Positions 15,548 through 23,618 of a stretch of 64,000 nucleotides of DNA are shown one piece after another. The notes under the pieces were generated by a model. That model saw nothing but the letters and a program-made list of their open reading frames with translations. It made no database searches and was not told where the DNA came from. The position numbers and the translations under genes are program-made. The stretch is from Variovorax paradoxus. GTDB taxonomy: Bacteria > Pseudomonadota > Gammaproteobacteria > Burkholderiales > Burkholderiaceae_C. The stretch is taken from assembly GCF_029919115.1 (NCBI RefSeq), contig NZ_CP123990.1, forward strand, positions 496,001 through 560,000, read 5' to 3'. Position 1 is the stretch's first letter. Every line of letters begins with the position of its first letter.

Positions 15548-16306
15548 ATGGAAATGCTGGTGGTCACGGGCGCTTCGCTGCTCGCAGGTTTTGTCGATTC
15601 GATAGTGGGCGGCGGCGGCCTGATCCTTGTGCCGGCCCTCTTTGCCGTGTTTCCGGGCGCGCCGCCGGCCACGTTGCTGGGCACCAACAAAAGTGCTTCT
15701 ATTTGGGGCACGGCGGCTGCGGCGGCCCAGTTCAGCCAGCGGGTGCAGATGCGTTGGGGCGCCCTGTGGCCCGCAGCCGTGCTCGGATTCGCGGGCTCCA
15801 TGCTGGGCGCCTGGGGCGTCACTTTGTTTCCCGGCGACTTCCTGCGCCGGGCGCTGCCCATCGTGCTGCTCGGCGTGCTGCTCTACACGCTGGCGCGAAA
15901 AGACCTGGGCCGCCACCACGTGCCTCGCTTCAGCGGACGCGCCGAAACGCTGGCGGCTTGCGCCATCGGGCTGTCGATCGGGTTCTACGACGGCTTCTTC
16001 GGCCCCGGGGCGGGCAGCTTTCTGGTCTTTTTATTCGTGCGCTGGATGGGCTACGACTTCCTGAATGCTTCCGCGTCGGCCAAGATCATCAACACGCTCA
16101 CCAACGCCGCGGCCCTGCTGCTGCTCGCGCTCAAGGGGCACGTGTGGTGGCACTATGGGCTGGTGATGGCGGTGGCCAACGTGGCGGGCAGCCTGCTGGG
16201 CACGCGTGTTGCGCTGAAGCACGGAGCGGGCTTTGTGCGGGTGGTGTTCATCGTGGTGGTGAGCGCACTCATCCTTAAGACCGCCTATGACGCATTCCTG
16301 AAATAG
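15548..16306 (+). CDS. TauE/SafE family membrane exporter
   Basis: A 252-residue inner-membrane protein with about eight hydrophobic segments. The N-terminal signature AGFVDSIVGGGGLILVPAL, the LLGTNKSASIWG segment, and the repeat in the second half (GFYDGFFGPGAGSFLVFLFV) are characteristic of the TauE/SafE family, whose members export sulfite, sulfoacetate or related organosulfur anions. It is followed after 21 bases by chrA, so the two may be cotranscribed. A GACAAT hexamer sits six bases before the ATG, suggesting a -10 box and a very short leader. The transported anion is not clear. Confidence 0.88.
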   Translation: MEMLVVTGASLLAGFVDSIVGGGGLILVPALFAVFPGAPPATLLGTNKSASIWGTAAAAAQFSQRVQMRWGALWPAAVLGFAGSMLGAWGVTLFPGDFLRRALPIVLLGVLLYTLARKDLGRHHVPRFSGRAETLAACAIGLSIGFYDGFFGPGAGSFLVFLFVRWMGYDFLNASASAKIINTLTNAAALLLLALKGHVWWHYGLVMAVANVAGSLLGTRVALKHGAGFVRVVFIVVVSALILKTAYDAFLK

Positions 16307-16327
16307 CACAACGAGAAAGTCTCATTC

Positions 16328-17683
16328 ATGGCATTGCCAGAGTCCGCTGTACCCGTTGAACGCCCCGCAACCGTCAGCTTCTGGCAGGCCTTCGCCTATT
16401 GGCTCAAGCTCGGCTTCATCAGCTTTGGCGGTCCGGCGGGGCAGATTGCGCTCATGCACCAGGAGTTGGTGGAGCGCCGGCGCTGGATCTCGGAAAAGCG
16501 CTTTCTGCATGCGCTCAACTACTGCATGCTGCTGCCCGGCCCTGAAGCGCAGCAGCTCGCCACCTACATCGGATGGCTCATGCATCGCACCTGGGGCGGC
16601 CTTGCGGCGGGCGTGCTCTTCGTGCTGCCTTCGCTCTTCATCCTGATCGGGCTGTCGTGGGCGTACATGGCCTATGGGCACGTACCGGCGGTGGCGGGTT
16701 TGCTGTACGGCGTGAAGCCCGCGGTCACTGCCATCGTGCTGTTCGCCGCCTGGCGGATCGGCTCGCGGGTGCTCAAGAATGCATGGCTCTGGGCGATTGC
16801 CGTTGCCGCTTTCGTCGCGATCTTTGCGCTGCGGCTGCCTTTTCCGCTGATCGTGCTGGGGGCGGGTGCCATCGGCTACATCGGCAGCCGTTTCGCGCCG
16901 GCGTACTTCGCGCCCGGCGGCGGGCACGGTGCCGCTGGGGCCTCGGCTGGCCCGGCGCTGATCGACGACAACACGCCTACGCCGCAGCATGCACTGTTCA
17001 CTAGGGGCCGCTTCGCGCGGGTGCTGGGCGTGTTCCTGCTGCTGTGGCTGGGTGCCCTGGCCACGCTCACGGCGCTGTACGGCTGGAGCGGCGCGCTCAC
17101 GCAGATGGCCTGGTTCTTCACCAAGGCGGCGCTGCTGACTTTTGGCGGGGCCTACGCGGTGCTGCCCTATGTGTTCCAGGGCGCGGTCGACCACTACCAC
17201 TGGCTTACGGCCACGCAGATGATCGACGGCCTCGCGCTCGGAGAAACCACGCCCGGCCCGTTGATCATGGTGGTGTCGTTCGTGGGCTTCGTCGGCGCGT
17301 GGAGCCAGGCGCTGTTCGGCCCGGATGCGCTGTTGGCTGCGGGTGTTGCAGGGGCGACGGTGGTGACCTTCTTCACCTTCCTGCCGTCGTTTCTGTTCAT
17401 TCTGCTGGGCGGTCCATTCATTGAGTCGACCCACGGCAACCTGAAATTCACCGCACCGCTGACCGCCATCACCGCGGCCGTGGTCGGCGTGATCGTCAAC
17501 CTGGCGGTCTTCTTCGCCTGCCACGTGCTCTGGCCGAAGGGCCTGTCGGGGTCCTTCGAGTTTCCCTCTGCCGTCATCGGCGCGCTTGCAGCCATCGCGC
17601 TCTTCCGCTTCAAGGCCGGCGTGATTCCGGTGGTGCTTGCTTCGGCAGTTGCCGGCATGGCCTGGCAACTGCTTGTGCGCTGA
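16328..17683 (+). CDS. chrA: Chromate transporter ChrA, two-domain type
   Basis: A 451-residue member of the CHR family with both homologous CHR domains. The first has LGFISFGGPAGQIALMH and LPGPEAQQLATYIGW. The second has FFTKAALLTFGGAYAVLPYV and LGETTPGPLIMVV. About ten to twelve hydrophobic segments are visible. The middle linker (residues about 195-225) is glycine/alanine rich and probably cytoplasmic. Characterised members expel chromate by proton antiport, which lowers chromate toxicity. No chrB regulator is present nearby. Its partner is the TauE/SafE gene upstream, so it may serve another oxyanion. Confidence 0.9.
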   Translation: MALPESAVPVERPATVSFWQAFAYWLKLGFISFGGPAGQIALMHQELVERRRWISEKRFLHALNYCMLLPGPEAQQLATYIGWLMHRTWGGLAAGVLFVLPSLFILIGLSWAYMAYGHVPAVAGLLYGVKPAVTAIVLFAAWRIGSRVLKNAWLWAIAVAAFVAIFALRLPFPLIVLGAGAIGYIGSRFAPAYFAPGGGHGAAGASAGPALIDDNTPTPQHALFTRGRFARVLGVFLLLWLGALATLTALYGWSGALTQMAWFFTKAALLTFGGAYAVLPYVFQGAVDHYHWLTATQMIDGLALGETTPGPLIMVVSFVGFVGAWSQALFGPDALLAAGVAGATVVTFFTFLPSFLFILLGGPFIESTHGNLKFTAPLTAITAAVVGVIVNLAVFFACHVLWPKGLSGSFEFPSAVIGALAAIALFRFKAGVIPVVLASAVAGMAWQLLVR

Positions 17684-17696
17684 CTGCTCGAAGGGC

Positions 17697-19208
17697 TTAT
17701 TCCTCGACGAAGGCTTCTTCGCGTTTGGCCTTGATGGAGGGCAGCAGCACGATGCCCAGCAGCAGCGCCGCCGCGACCAGCAGGCCCGCCGACAGCGGCC
17801 GCGTGACGAACACGCTCCATGTGCCGCGCGAAAGCAGCAACGCGCGCCGCAGGTTTTCTTCCATCATCGGCCCGAGGATGAAGCCCAGCAGCAACGGCGC
17901 GGGCTCGGTCCTGAGCTTGATGAACAGGTAGCCGATGAAGCCGAAGATCGCGACCATCCAGACGTCGAAGGTGTTGTTGTTGGTCGAGTACACGCCAATC
18001 GCGCAGAACAGCACGATGGCGGGAAACAGGAACTTGTAGGGCACCGTCAAGAGCTTGATCCACATGCCGATGAGCGGCAGGTTCAGCACGATCAGCATCG
18101 CGTTGCCGATCCACATCGAGGCGATCAGGCCCCAGAACAGCTCGGGGTTGCTGGTCATCACTTGCGGGCCGGGCTGGATGTTGTGGATGGTCATCGCACC
18201 CACCATCAGCGCCATCACGGCATTCGGCGGAATGCCCAGGGTCAGCAGCGGAATGAAGGAAGTCTGCGCGCCGGCGTTGTTGGCCGACTCGGGCGATGCC
18301 ACGCCGCGGATGTTGCCCTTGCCGAAGGCGACTTCGCCGGGGCTCATCTTGATCTTCTTCTCGAGCGCGTAGGCCGCGAAGGCCGCCAGCAGTGCGCCGC
18401 CGCCGGGCAGGATGCCGAGCGCCGAACCCAATGCCGTGCCGCGCAGCACCGCGGGCGTCATGCGCTTGAAGTCTTCCTTGGTGGGCCACAGGCCCTTCAC
18501 CTTGTGCGTGAACACTTCGCGCTCGTCGTCGGGCTGAGAGAGGTTGCCGATGATTTCGCCATAGCCGAACACGCCCATGGCAATCACCACAAAGCCGATG
18601 CCGTCCGTGAGCTCGGGAATGTCGAAGCTGAAGCGCGCCACGCCCGAATTGACGTCGGTACCGACGATGCCCAGCAGCAGGCCCAGCACGATCATGGCGA
18701 CCGCCTTGAGCAGCGAACCGGAGGCGAGCACCACGGCGCCGATCAGGCCCAGGGTCATCAGCGAGAAGTATTCAGCCGGGCCGAACTTGAAGGCCAGTTC
18801 GGTGAGCGGCGGCGCGAACGCAGCCAGGATGAGCGTGCCCACGCAGCCGGCAAAGAACGAGCCCAGGCCCGCCGCGGCAAGCGCGGGGCCTGCGCGGCCC
18901 TGCCTTGCCATCTGGTAGCCGTCGATACAGGTGACCACCGAGGACGATTCCCCGGGCAGGTTCACCAGGATTGCGGTGGTCGAGCCGCCGTATTGCGCAC
19001 CGTAGTAAATGCCGGCCAGCATGATCAGTGCCGACACAGGCGGCAGTGCATACGTTGCAGGCAGCAGCATTGCGATGGTGGCAACGGGGCCAATGCCCGG
19101 CAGCACGCCGATCAGCGTGCCCAGGATGCAGCCGACCAGGCAGTACAGCAGGTTGGTAAAAGTGAAGGCGACGCCGAAGCCGGTCGCCAGGTTGTGGAAC
19201 AGTTCCAT
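17697..19208 (-). CDS. tctA: Tripartite tricarboxylate transporter, large permease TctA
   Basis: A 503-residue membrane protein of the TctA family with about twelve hydrophobic segments. It has the glycine-rich repeats GTLIGVLPGIGPVATIAMLLP near the N-terminus and GILPGGGALLAAFAAYALEKK in the second half. YYGAQYGGSTTAILVNLPGE is another conserved block. It acts with TctB and a periplasmic Bug/TctC receptor to import carboxylates using an ion gradient. Here only tctB is upstream, and no receptor gene is adjacent. It converges on chrA with 13 bases between stops. Confidence 0.93.
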   Translation of the reverse strand: MELFHNLATGFGVAFTFTNLLYCLVGCILGTLIGVLPGIGPVATIAMLLPATYALPPVSALIMLAGIYYGAQYGGSTTAILVNLPGESSSVVTCIDGYQMARQGRAGPALAAAGLGSFFAGCVGTLILAAFAPPLTELAFKFGPAEYFSLMTLGLIGAVVLASGSLLKAVAMIVLGLLLGIVGTDVNSGVARFSFDIPELTDGIGFVVIAMGVFGYGEIIGNLSQPDDEREVFTHKVKGLWPTKEDFKRMTPAVLRGTALGSALGILPGGGALLAAFAAYALEKKIKMSPGEVAFGKGNIRGVASPESANNAGAQTSFIPLLTLGIPPNAVMALMVGAMTIHNIQPGPQVMTSNPELFWGLIASMWIGNAMLIVLNLPLIGMWIKLLTVPYKFLFPAIVLFCAIGVYSTNNNTFDVWMVAIFGFIGYLFIKLRTEPAPLLLGFILGPMMEENLRRALLLSRGTWSVFVTRPLSAGLLVAAALLLGIVLLPSIKAKREEAFVEE

Positions 19209-19221
19209 GGCGGTGTGCTCC

Positions 19222-19710
19222 TCAACCCGAAATGAAAGTAGGCCAGACCTGGATCTGGAGCTTCAGCGCCCAGATGAAGGCCACGTAGCTGCCGGCAGCG
19301 AGGATGGTGGACAGCACCAGCACGTCGCGCAGCTTGAAATGTTCGCCGGCCATGCTCGAGATGATGGTGAGCGCGTAGATCGCAACGATCATTCCCATGG
19401 CGGGCAGTCCGATGCTGGGCAGCCCGCCCAGCAGCACACCGAATGCCAGGTTGGCACCCAGCACAAAAGCCAGCGGCTTCCACGCCCATTTGCCAATCGG
19501 GTCTCCGCTGGCGGTTTCGACCACCAGTGCCTGGAACATGATTCCGGCGCCGAGCACGGCCAGCAGAATGCCCAGCATCAGCGGGAAGTAACCGGGGCCC
19601 ATGCGGGCACCGTCGCCGATGGTGTAGGTGGTGGCGCCGATGGCGAAGGCACCCCCCACGGCTGTGAACATGACTCCTGAAAAGAAGTCAGCCTGACTCT
19701 TTATACGCAT
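19222..19710 (-). CDS. tctB: Tripartite tricarboxylate transporter, small subunit TctB
   Basis: A 162-residue membrane protein with four hydrophobic segments, the normal size for TctB. The N-terminus MRIKSQADFFSGVMFTAVGGAFAIG with GDGARMGPGYFPLMLGILLAVLG is typical. I use ATG 19710, which has GAGGG about nine bases upstream. The frame is open to 19788 without family similarity. It precedes tctA by 13 bases. The promoter must lie in 19711-19839. No tctC follows or precedes, so the receptor is encoded elsewhere, possibly one of the Bug proteins at 60893-62907. Confidence 0.9.
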   Translation of the reverse strand: MRIKSQADFFSGVMFTAVGGAFAIGATTYTIGDGARMGPGYFPLMLGILLAVLGAGIMFQALVVETASGDPIGKWAWKPLAFVLGANLAFGVLLGGLPSIGLPAMGMIVAIYALTIISSMAGEHFKLRDVLVLSTILAAGSYVAFIWALKLQIQVWPTFISG

Positions 19711-19839
19711 TGTCTCGACCCTCTTGATTGGACCGGTGAGGGTCGTCGCCCGCGGCTGACTGTTGGCTGACCGACGCGGTAAGGACAAATGCGTACAAGG
19801 GTTCTACCGGGCCTGCGCAAAAAGGTCGGCGCAGAAACG

Positions 19840-19866
19840 AAAAAAGCTCCCGAAGGAGCTTTTTTA
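19840..19866 (-). terminator. Bidirectional rho-independent terminator with UUCG tetraloop
   Basis: On the minus strand the sequence is A6-GCTCC-TTCG-GGAGC-T6, a five-pair stem closed by the very stable UUCG loop. It lies 29 bases after the stop of the RRM gene. The A-run on the other side makes it partly active in the plus direction too. Confidence 0.88.
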
Positions 19867-19894
19867 TTTGAGAGCGAGGTCTCGGGGGGAGGGC

Positions 19895-20299
19895 TTAGTA
19901 GCCGCCGCGACCACCGCCGCCGCCGCCGTAGCCACCGCCACCACCGCTGCGGCCACCGCCGCCGCCGTAGCCGCCGCCACCACCACCGCCGTAACCACCA
20001 CCGCCGCCGCCGCCGTAGCCGCCGCCACCACCGGTACGGGGGGGACGAGCTTCCATCGGACGTGCTTCGTTCACGGTCAGGGCGCGGCCCTGGAGCGAAT
20101 GGCCGTTCATGGCTTCAACGGCTGCCAGCGCTTCAGCGTCGGTGCCCATTTCCACGAAACCGAAGCCCTTGGAGCGGCCGGTGTCGCGTTCCATCATGAC
20201 CTTGGCGCTGACGATCGAGCCGAACTCGCCGAAAGCCTGTTCCAGGTCGTTGTCACGCACAGAGTAGGCGAGGTTGCCTACGTAGAGTTTCTTGCCCAT
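19895..20299 (-). CDS. Glycine-rich RNA-binding protein with one RRM domain
   Basis: A 134-residue protein. The RRM covers residues 4-80, with RNP2 LYVGNL at residues 5-10 and RNP1 KGFGFVEM at 44-51. From about residue 90 the tail is almost only glycine, tyrosine and arginine (repeats of GGGYGGG). The type is common in betaproteobacteria and cyanobacteria, where related proteins are cold-induced RNA chaperones. AGGAG stands before the ATG, and a UUCG terminator follows, so this is a single-gene unit. The 181-base leader region 20300-20480 has no gene and probably holds the promoter and a long 5' UTR. The DNA of the tail is a GCC/ACC-rich low-complexity stretch. Confidence 0.92.
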   Translation of the reverse strand: MGKKLYVGNLAYSVRDNDLEQAFGEFGSIVSAKVMMERDTGRSKGFGFVEMGTDAEALAAVEAMNGHSLQGRALTVNEARPMEARPPRTGGGGGYGGGGGGGYGGGGGGGYGGGGGRSGGGGGYGGGGGGRGGY

Positions 20300-20480
20300 T
20301 GAGGGACTCCTAATTCAAACCAACAAGACAAAGCGATGGAGTCCCAGAATCACAACAAACAAATGCGCTGTGGCGCGAAACTGACCGATCACCGAATTAC
20401 GTGCACGGGAGACAAGCTCACAGACACGTAGGCACGATTATCAATGCGAACTGGAAAAAGGGTGACGAAATTCGCTCTTA

Positions 20481-20714
20481 TTACGAAACATCACGCTTTG
20501 GCGGGCGGTTTCGCAACGGTTGCAGAAGGCCGGAGAGCCCGTTGTGGTCTATTTCATGCATCAAATGGAGCAGACGGCCGATTTCACCTGCGGGAAAACC
20601 CTCGCGTGCGAACCAATTCAGATAATTGCCGGGTAAATCGGCAATCAACGTACCCTTGTGTTTGCCGAAGGGCATTTCGAGCGTGACGAGCCGCTGCAGG
20701 TCTTCGGGTTTCAT
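20481..20714 (-). CDS. DUF3820 family protein
   Basis: A 77-residue protein with the family hallmark LEMPFGKHKGTLIADLPGNYLNWFAREGFPAGEIG. The motif MPFGKxKG and the WF pair are conserved, and it resembles a small PD-(D/E)XK-like or nucleic-acid-associated fold. The function of the family is not established. The ATG lies five bases after the stop of the SUI1 gene, so the two are probably cotranscribed. Confidence 0.85.
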   Translation of the reverse strand: MKPEDLQRLVTLEMPFGKHKGTLIADLPGNYLNWFAREGFPAGEIGRLLHLMHEIDHNGLSGLLQPLRNRPPKRDVS

Positions 20715-20719
20715 GAGGT

Positions 20720-21091
20720 TCAGCCCCCGGCGCGCTTGACGACGTGGCCTTGCTTCGCGAGGACCGCAATCACCAGTTCGCGGTGGTCGCCCTGGATTTC
20801 GATGGTGCCGTCCTTCACCGTGCCGCCCGTGCCGCAGGCTGTCTTGAGCTGCTTGCCCATGGCAGCGAGTGCCGCCGCATCGAGCGCCAGGCCCTTGATC
20901 ACCGTGACGCCCTTGCCTTTGCGGCCCTTGGTCTCGTGCGATACACGCACAATGCCGTCAGTGGCCGGAACGCGCGCCTTGAGTTCCTTGCAGCGGCACT
21001 GCGCGATTGGCGCGCGGCACTCGGGGCACATGCGGCCACCGGCTTCGGTGGAATACACCAGGGCGGTGGACTGATTGCTCTTCATCGTCAT
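20720..21091 (-). CDS. SUI1 family translation initiation factor (YciH-like)
   Basis: A 123-residue protein. The N-terminal part has a CPECRAPIAQCRC zinc-ribbon-like cluster (residues about 22-34). The SUI1 domain follows with RVSHETKGRKGKGVTVIKGL and ACGTGGTVKDGTIEIQGDHRELV. Bacterial YciH proteins are homologous to eukaryotic eIF1 and can influence start-codon selection in vitro; their role in cells is unsettled. ATGs at 21091 and 21085 are both possible. The start region overlaps the leader of the divergent helicase gene. Confidence 0.88.
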   Translation of the reverse strand: MTMKSNQSTALVYSTEAGGRMCPECRAPIAQCRCKELKARVPATDGIVRVSHETKGRKGKGVTVIKGLALDAAALAAMGKQLKTACGTGGTVKDGTIEIQGDHRELVIAVLAKQGHVVKRAGG

Positions 21092-21161
21092 TCGGTCGAT
21101 CTCGTCTTCTTCAACGCTTCCGTTTTCACTGTTCCCGTTTCATCTTTCCGTGTCTTCTCAC

Positions 21162-22433
21162 ATGCCATTCGACTCACTGGGCCTGGCCCCCGCGCTCGTG
21201 CAGGCTGCCGCCGAAAGCGGCTATGCCGCGCCGACCGCCATCCAGGCCGCGGCCATTCCCGCCATTTTGCAAGGCCGCGACGTGCGGGGTTCGGCGCAGA
21301 CCGGCTCGGGCAAGACCGCCGCATTTTCGCTGCCGCTGCTGCAGCGCCTGGCGGCCGAGCGCGCCACATCGCCGCGCCGCGTGCGCGCGCTGGTGCTCGT
21401 GCCCACGCGTGAACTCGCCGCACAGGTAGGCGAAATCATGCGCAGCCTGGCGCAGCACCTGCCCGAGCGGCTCAAGATTGCCATTGCCTTCGGCGGCGTG
21501 TCGATCAACCCGCAGATGATGAGCCTGCGCGGCGGCGCCGACATCGTGGTGGCCACGCCAGGGCGGCTGCTCGACCTGGTGGAGCACAACGCGCTGAAGC
21601 TCAATATGGTTTCCATGCTTGTGCTCGACGAGGCCGACCGGCTGTTCGACCTCGGCTTTGCCGAAGAGCTGGGCCGCATCCTCGCGCTGCTGCCGGCACA
21701 GCGCCAGAACCTGCTGTTCTCGGCCACCTTCCCGCCCGCCATCCAGGCACTGGCCGACAGCGCGCTGCGCGACCCGGCGGTGATCGACGTGCAGGGCGAG
21801 CCCGGCACCGAGCCCGCCATCGTGCAGCGCGTGATCGAGGTCGACGCCAACCGCCGCACGCAGCTGCTTCGCCACCTGCTGAAAGAGAACGAGTGGGACC
21901 GGGTGCTGGTCTTCGTCGCCACGCAGCATGCGGCCCAGACCGTGGCCGAGAAGCTCTACAAGAACGGTGTGTATGCCGTGCCATTCCATGGCGACATCGC
22001 ACAGGGCACGCGCACCGGCATCCTCGCGCAGTTCAAGGAGAGCCGCTGGGACGTGGTGATTGCCACCGACCTGGCCGCACGCGGCATCGACATTGCGCAG
22101 CTCCCGGTGGTGATCAACTACGACCTCCCGCGCTCGCCCACCGACTACATCCATCGCATCGGACGCACGGGCCGCGCGGGTGAAAGCGGGCTCGCCATCA
22201 GCTTTGTGAGCGCGGCCACCGAGGCGCACTTTCGCCTGATCGAAAAACGCCAGGGCCTGCATTTGCCGCGCGAGCGCATCGAAGGCTTCGAGCCGACTGA
22301 AGCCCCCGTGCCGATGGTCGATGCCTCGGGCACCGGCGGCATCAAGGGCAAGCGGCCGAGCAAGAAGGACAAGCTGCGTGCCGCAAACGCACTGGCCGCG
22401 GCGCGGCAGGGTGAAAGCGAGCAGAACGACTGA
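21162..22433 (+). CDS. rhlE: DEAD-box RNA helicase, RhlE-like
   Basis: A 423-residue ATP-dependent RNA helicase. Motifs in order: Q-motif region FDSLGLAPALVQAAAESGY, Walker A AQTGSGKTAAF, PTRELA, DEAD in VLDEADRLFDLG, SAT in LLFSATFPP, and HRIGRTGRAGE. The C-terminal tail is short and basic (KGKRPSKKDKLR). This layout fits RhlE, a ribosome-assembly or RNA-turnover helicase. Start ATG 21162 begins the normal N-terminus. The 29 upstream codons in frame are not conserved. It converges on the acyl-CoA dehydrogenase gene at 22444. Confidence 0.92.
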   Translation: MPFDSLGLAPALVQAAAESGYAAPTAIQAAAIPAILQGRDVRGSAQTGSGKTAAFSLPLLQRLAAERATSPRRVRALVLVPTRELAAQVGEIMRSLAQHLPERLKIAIAFGGVSINPQMMSLRGGADIVVATPGRLLDLVEHNALKLNMVSMLVLDEADRLFDLGFAEELGRILALLPAQRQNLLFSATFPPAIQALADSALRDPAVIDVQGEPGTEPAIVQRVIEVDANRRTQLLRHLLKENEWDRVLVFVATQHAAQTVAEKLYKNGVYAVPFHGDIAQGTRTGILAQFKESRWDVVIATDLAARGIDIAQLPVVINYDLPRSPTDYIHRIGRTGRAGESGLAISFVSAATEAHFRLIEKRQGLHLPRERIEGFEPTEAPVPMVDASGTGGIKGKRPSKKDKLRAANALAAARQGESEQND

Positions 22434-22443
22434 AGTCCGGGGC

Positions 22444-23610
22444 CTAAAGCCAGCCCATCTGCCGCGCGGCCAACTCCTTCATGATCTCTTCGGCGCCGCC
22501 GCCGATCATCATCACCTTCACTTCGCGGTAGATGCGTTCACTGACGGTGCCGCGCATGAAACCCATGCCGCCCAGGATCTGCACGGCCTGGTCGGCGCAG
22601 AACTGCATGGTCTGCGTCGCGTGGTTCTTGAGCATGCAAACTTTCGCAACCCACTTGGGCGCGTTGAAGCGGCCCGCGGCCTCGTGCGCATCGCCTTCTG
22701 CCGACACAGCCTCGAGCCACGCCTCGGTGGACGCGATGCGCATCTGCATGTCGACCAGCTTGTGGCGCACCGCCTGGTGTTCGATGAGCGCGGCGCCGAA
22801 GGTCTTGCGCTCCTGCGACCACGCCAGCGCTTCGTCCAGGCAGGCTTGTGCAAACCCGAGGGCGCCCGCTGCCAGGCCGATGCGTTCGCCGTTGAAGTTG
22901 CCCATGATCATGCGAAAGCCCGCGCCTTCGCTGCCGAGCAGATAGCGTGCGGGCACGCGCACGTTGTCGAAGTGAAGCTGCGCGGTGTCCGAGCACAGCC
23001 AGCCCATCTTCGCGAGGCGAGTGCGCGTAAGTCCGGGTGAATCGCCGGGCACCAGCAGCATCGAGACGCCGCGGGCGCCGCGCTCTTCGCCGGTGCGCAC
23101 CGCCACCGTGATCCAGTCGGCCCGCATGCCCGACGTGATGAAGGTCTTTTCGCCGTTCACCACGTAGTGCTCGCCGTCGCAGCGTGCCGTGGTGCGCAGC
23201 CCCGCCACGTCGGAGCCGCCGCCAGGTTCGGTGATGGCGAGCGCGGCGATTTTCTCGCCGCGAAGCACCGGCGGCACGACCTCGTCGCACACCGCATCGC
23301 TCGCATGCAGCACCACCGGCGGCAGGCCGATGTTGTGCGAGAACAGGCTTGCGAGCACGCCACCGCTCTTGCCGTGGCGCGCGAGCGCAATCCATGCCGG
23401 CAGCCTGAGCGCATAAGAAGCCGGCGTGCCGCCCAGCGCTTCCGGGTAGCCAAGGCCCAGCAAGCCCAGTTCTGCCGCGCGTGCATACAGCGCAAGGGGA
23501 AACTCGCCCGCGTCTTCCCATTCCTGGACGTTCGGCGCGATCTCGCTTTCAGCAAAGCGCCTCACCGTGTCGGCAAGGGCGGCCCGGTCGGCCTGCAGTT
23601 CGGCATCCAT
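22444..23610 (-). CDS. Acyl-CoA dehydrogenase family protein
   Basis: A 388-residue FAD-dependent acyl-CoA dehydrogenase that would introduce the 2,3-double bond into a CoA thioester. It has the FAD/substrate signatures ALAITEPGGGSDVAGLRT and FITSGMRADWITVAVRTG. The usual C-terminal catalytic glutamate position reads IGGGAEEIM, with glycine where short-chain enzymes have glutamate. The base is probably Glu242 in NGERIG, as in isovaleryl-CoA and long-chain enzymes. It is the last gene of the operon 29323-22444 and lies eight bases after the second dehydrogenase, so the pathway has two dehydrogenation steps or two substrates. Confidence 0.88.
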   Translation of the reverse strand: MDAELQADRAALADTVRRFAESEIAPNVQEWEDAGEFPLALYARAAELGLLGLGYPEALGGTPASYALRLPAWIALARHGKSGGVLASLFSHNIGLPPVVLHASDAVCDEVVPPVLRGEKIAALAITEPGGGSDVAGLRTTARCDGEHYVVNGEKTFITSGMRADWITVAVRTGEERGARGVSMLLVPGDSPGLTRTRLAKMGWLCSDTAQLHFDNVRVPARYLLGSEGAGFRMIMGNFNGERIGLAAGALGFAQACLDEALAWSQERKTFGAALIEHQAVRHKLVDMQMRIASTEAWLEAVSAEGDAHEAAGRFNAPKWVAKVCMLKNHATQTMQFCADQAVQILGGMGFMRGTVSERIYREVKVMMIGGGAEEIMKELAARQMGWL

Positions 23611-23618
23611 GTCGGTGT

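Noticed and set aside
17637..19235. Plus-strand ORF of 532 codons over the tctA gene
   Set aside because: It is antisense to the clear TctA protein, has a histidine/arginine/glutamine-rich composition and matches no family. Long antisense frames are expected at this GC content. The same holds for 3970-5562, 26280-28064, 27497-29998, 29958-31574, 31995-33395, 43682-45781 and 45718-46989 (plus), and 9132-11375, 34576-36021 and 39567-41492 (minus).
19895..20045. Low-complexity GCC/ACC-rich tract as a microsatellite or CRISPR-like repeat
   Set aside because: It is the coding region of the glycine-rich tail of the RRM protein. Repeat units are irregular and there are no spacers.
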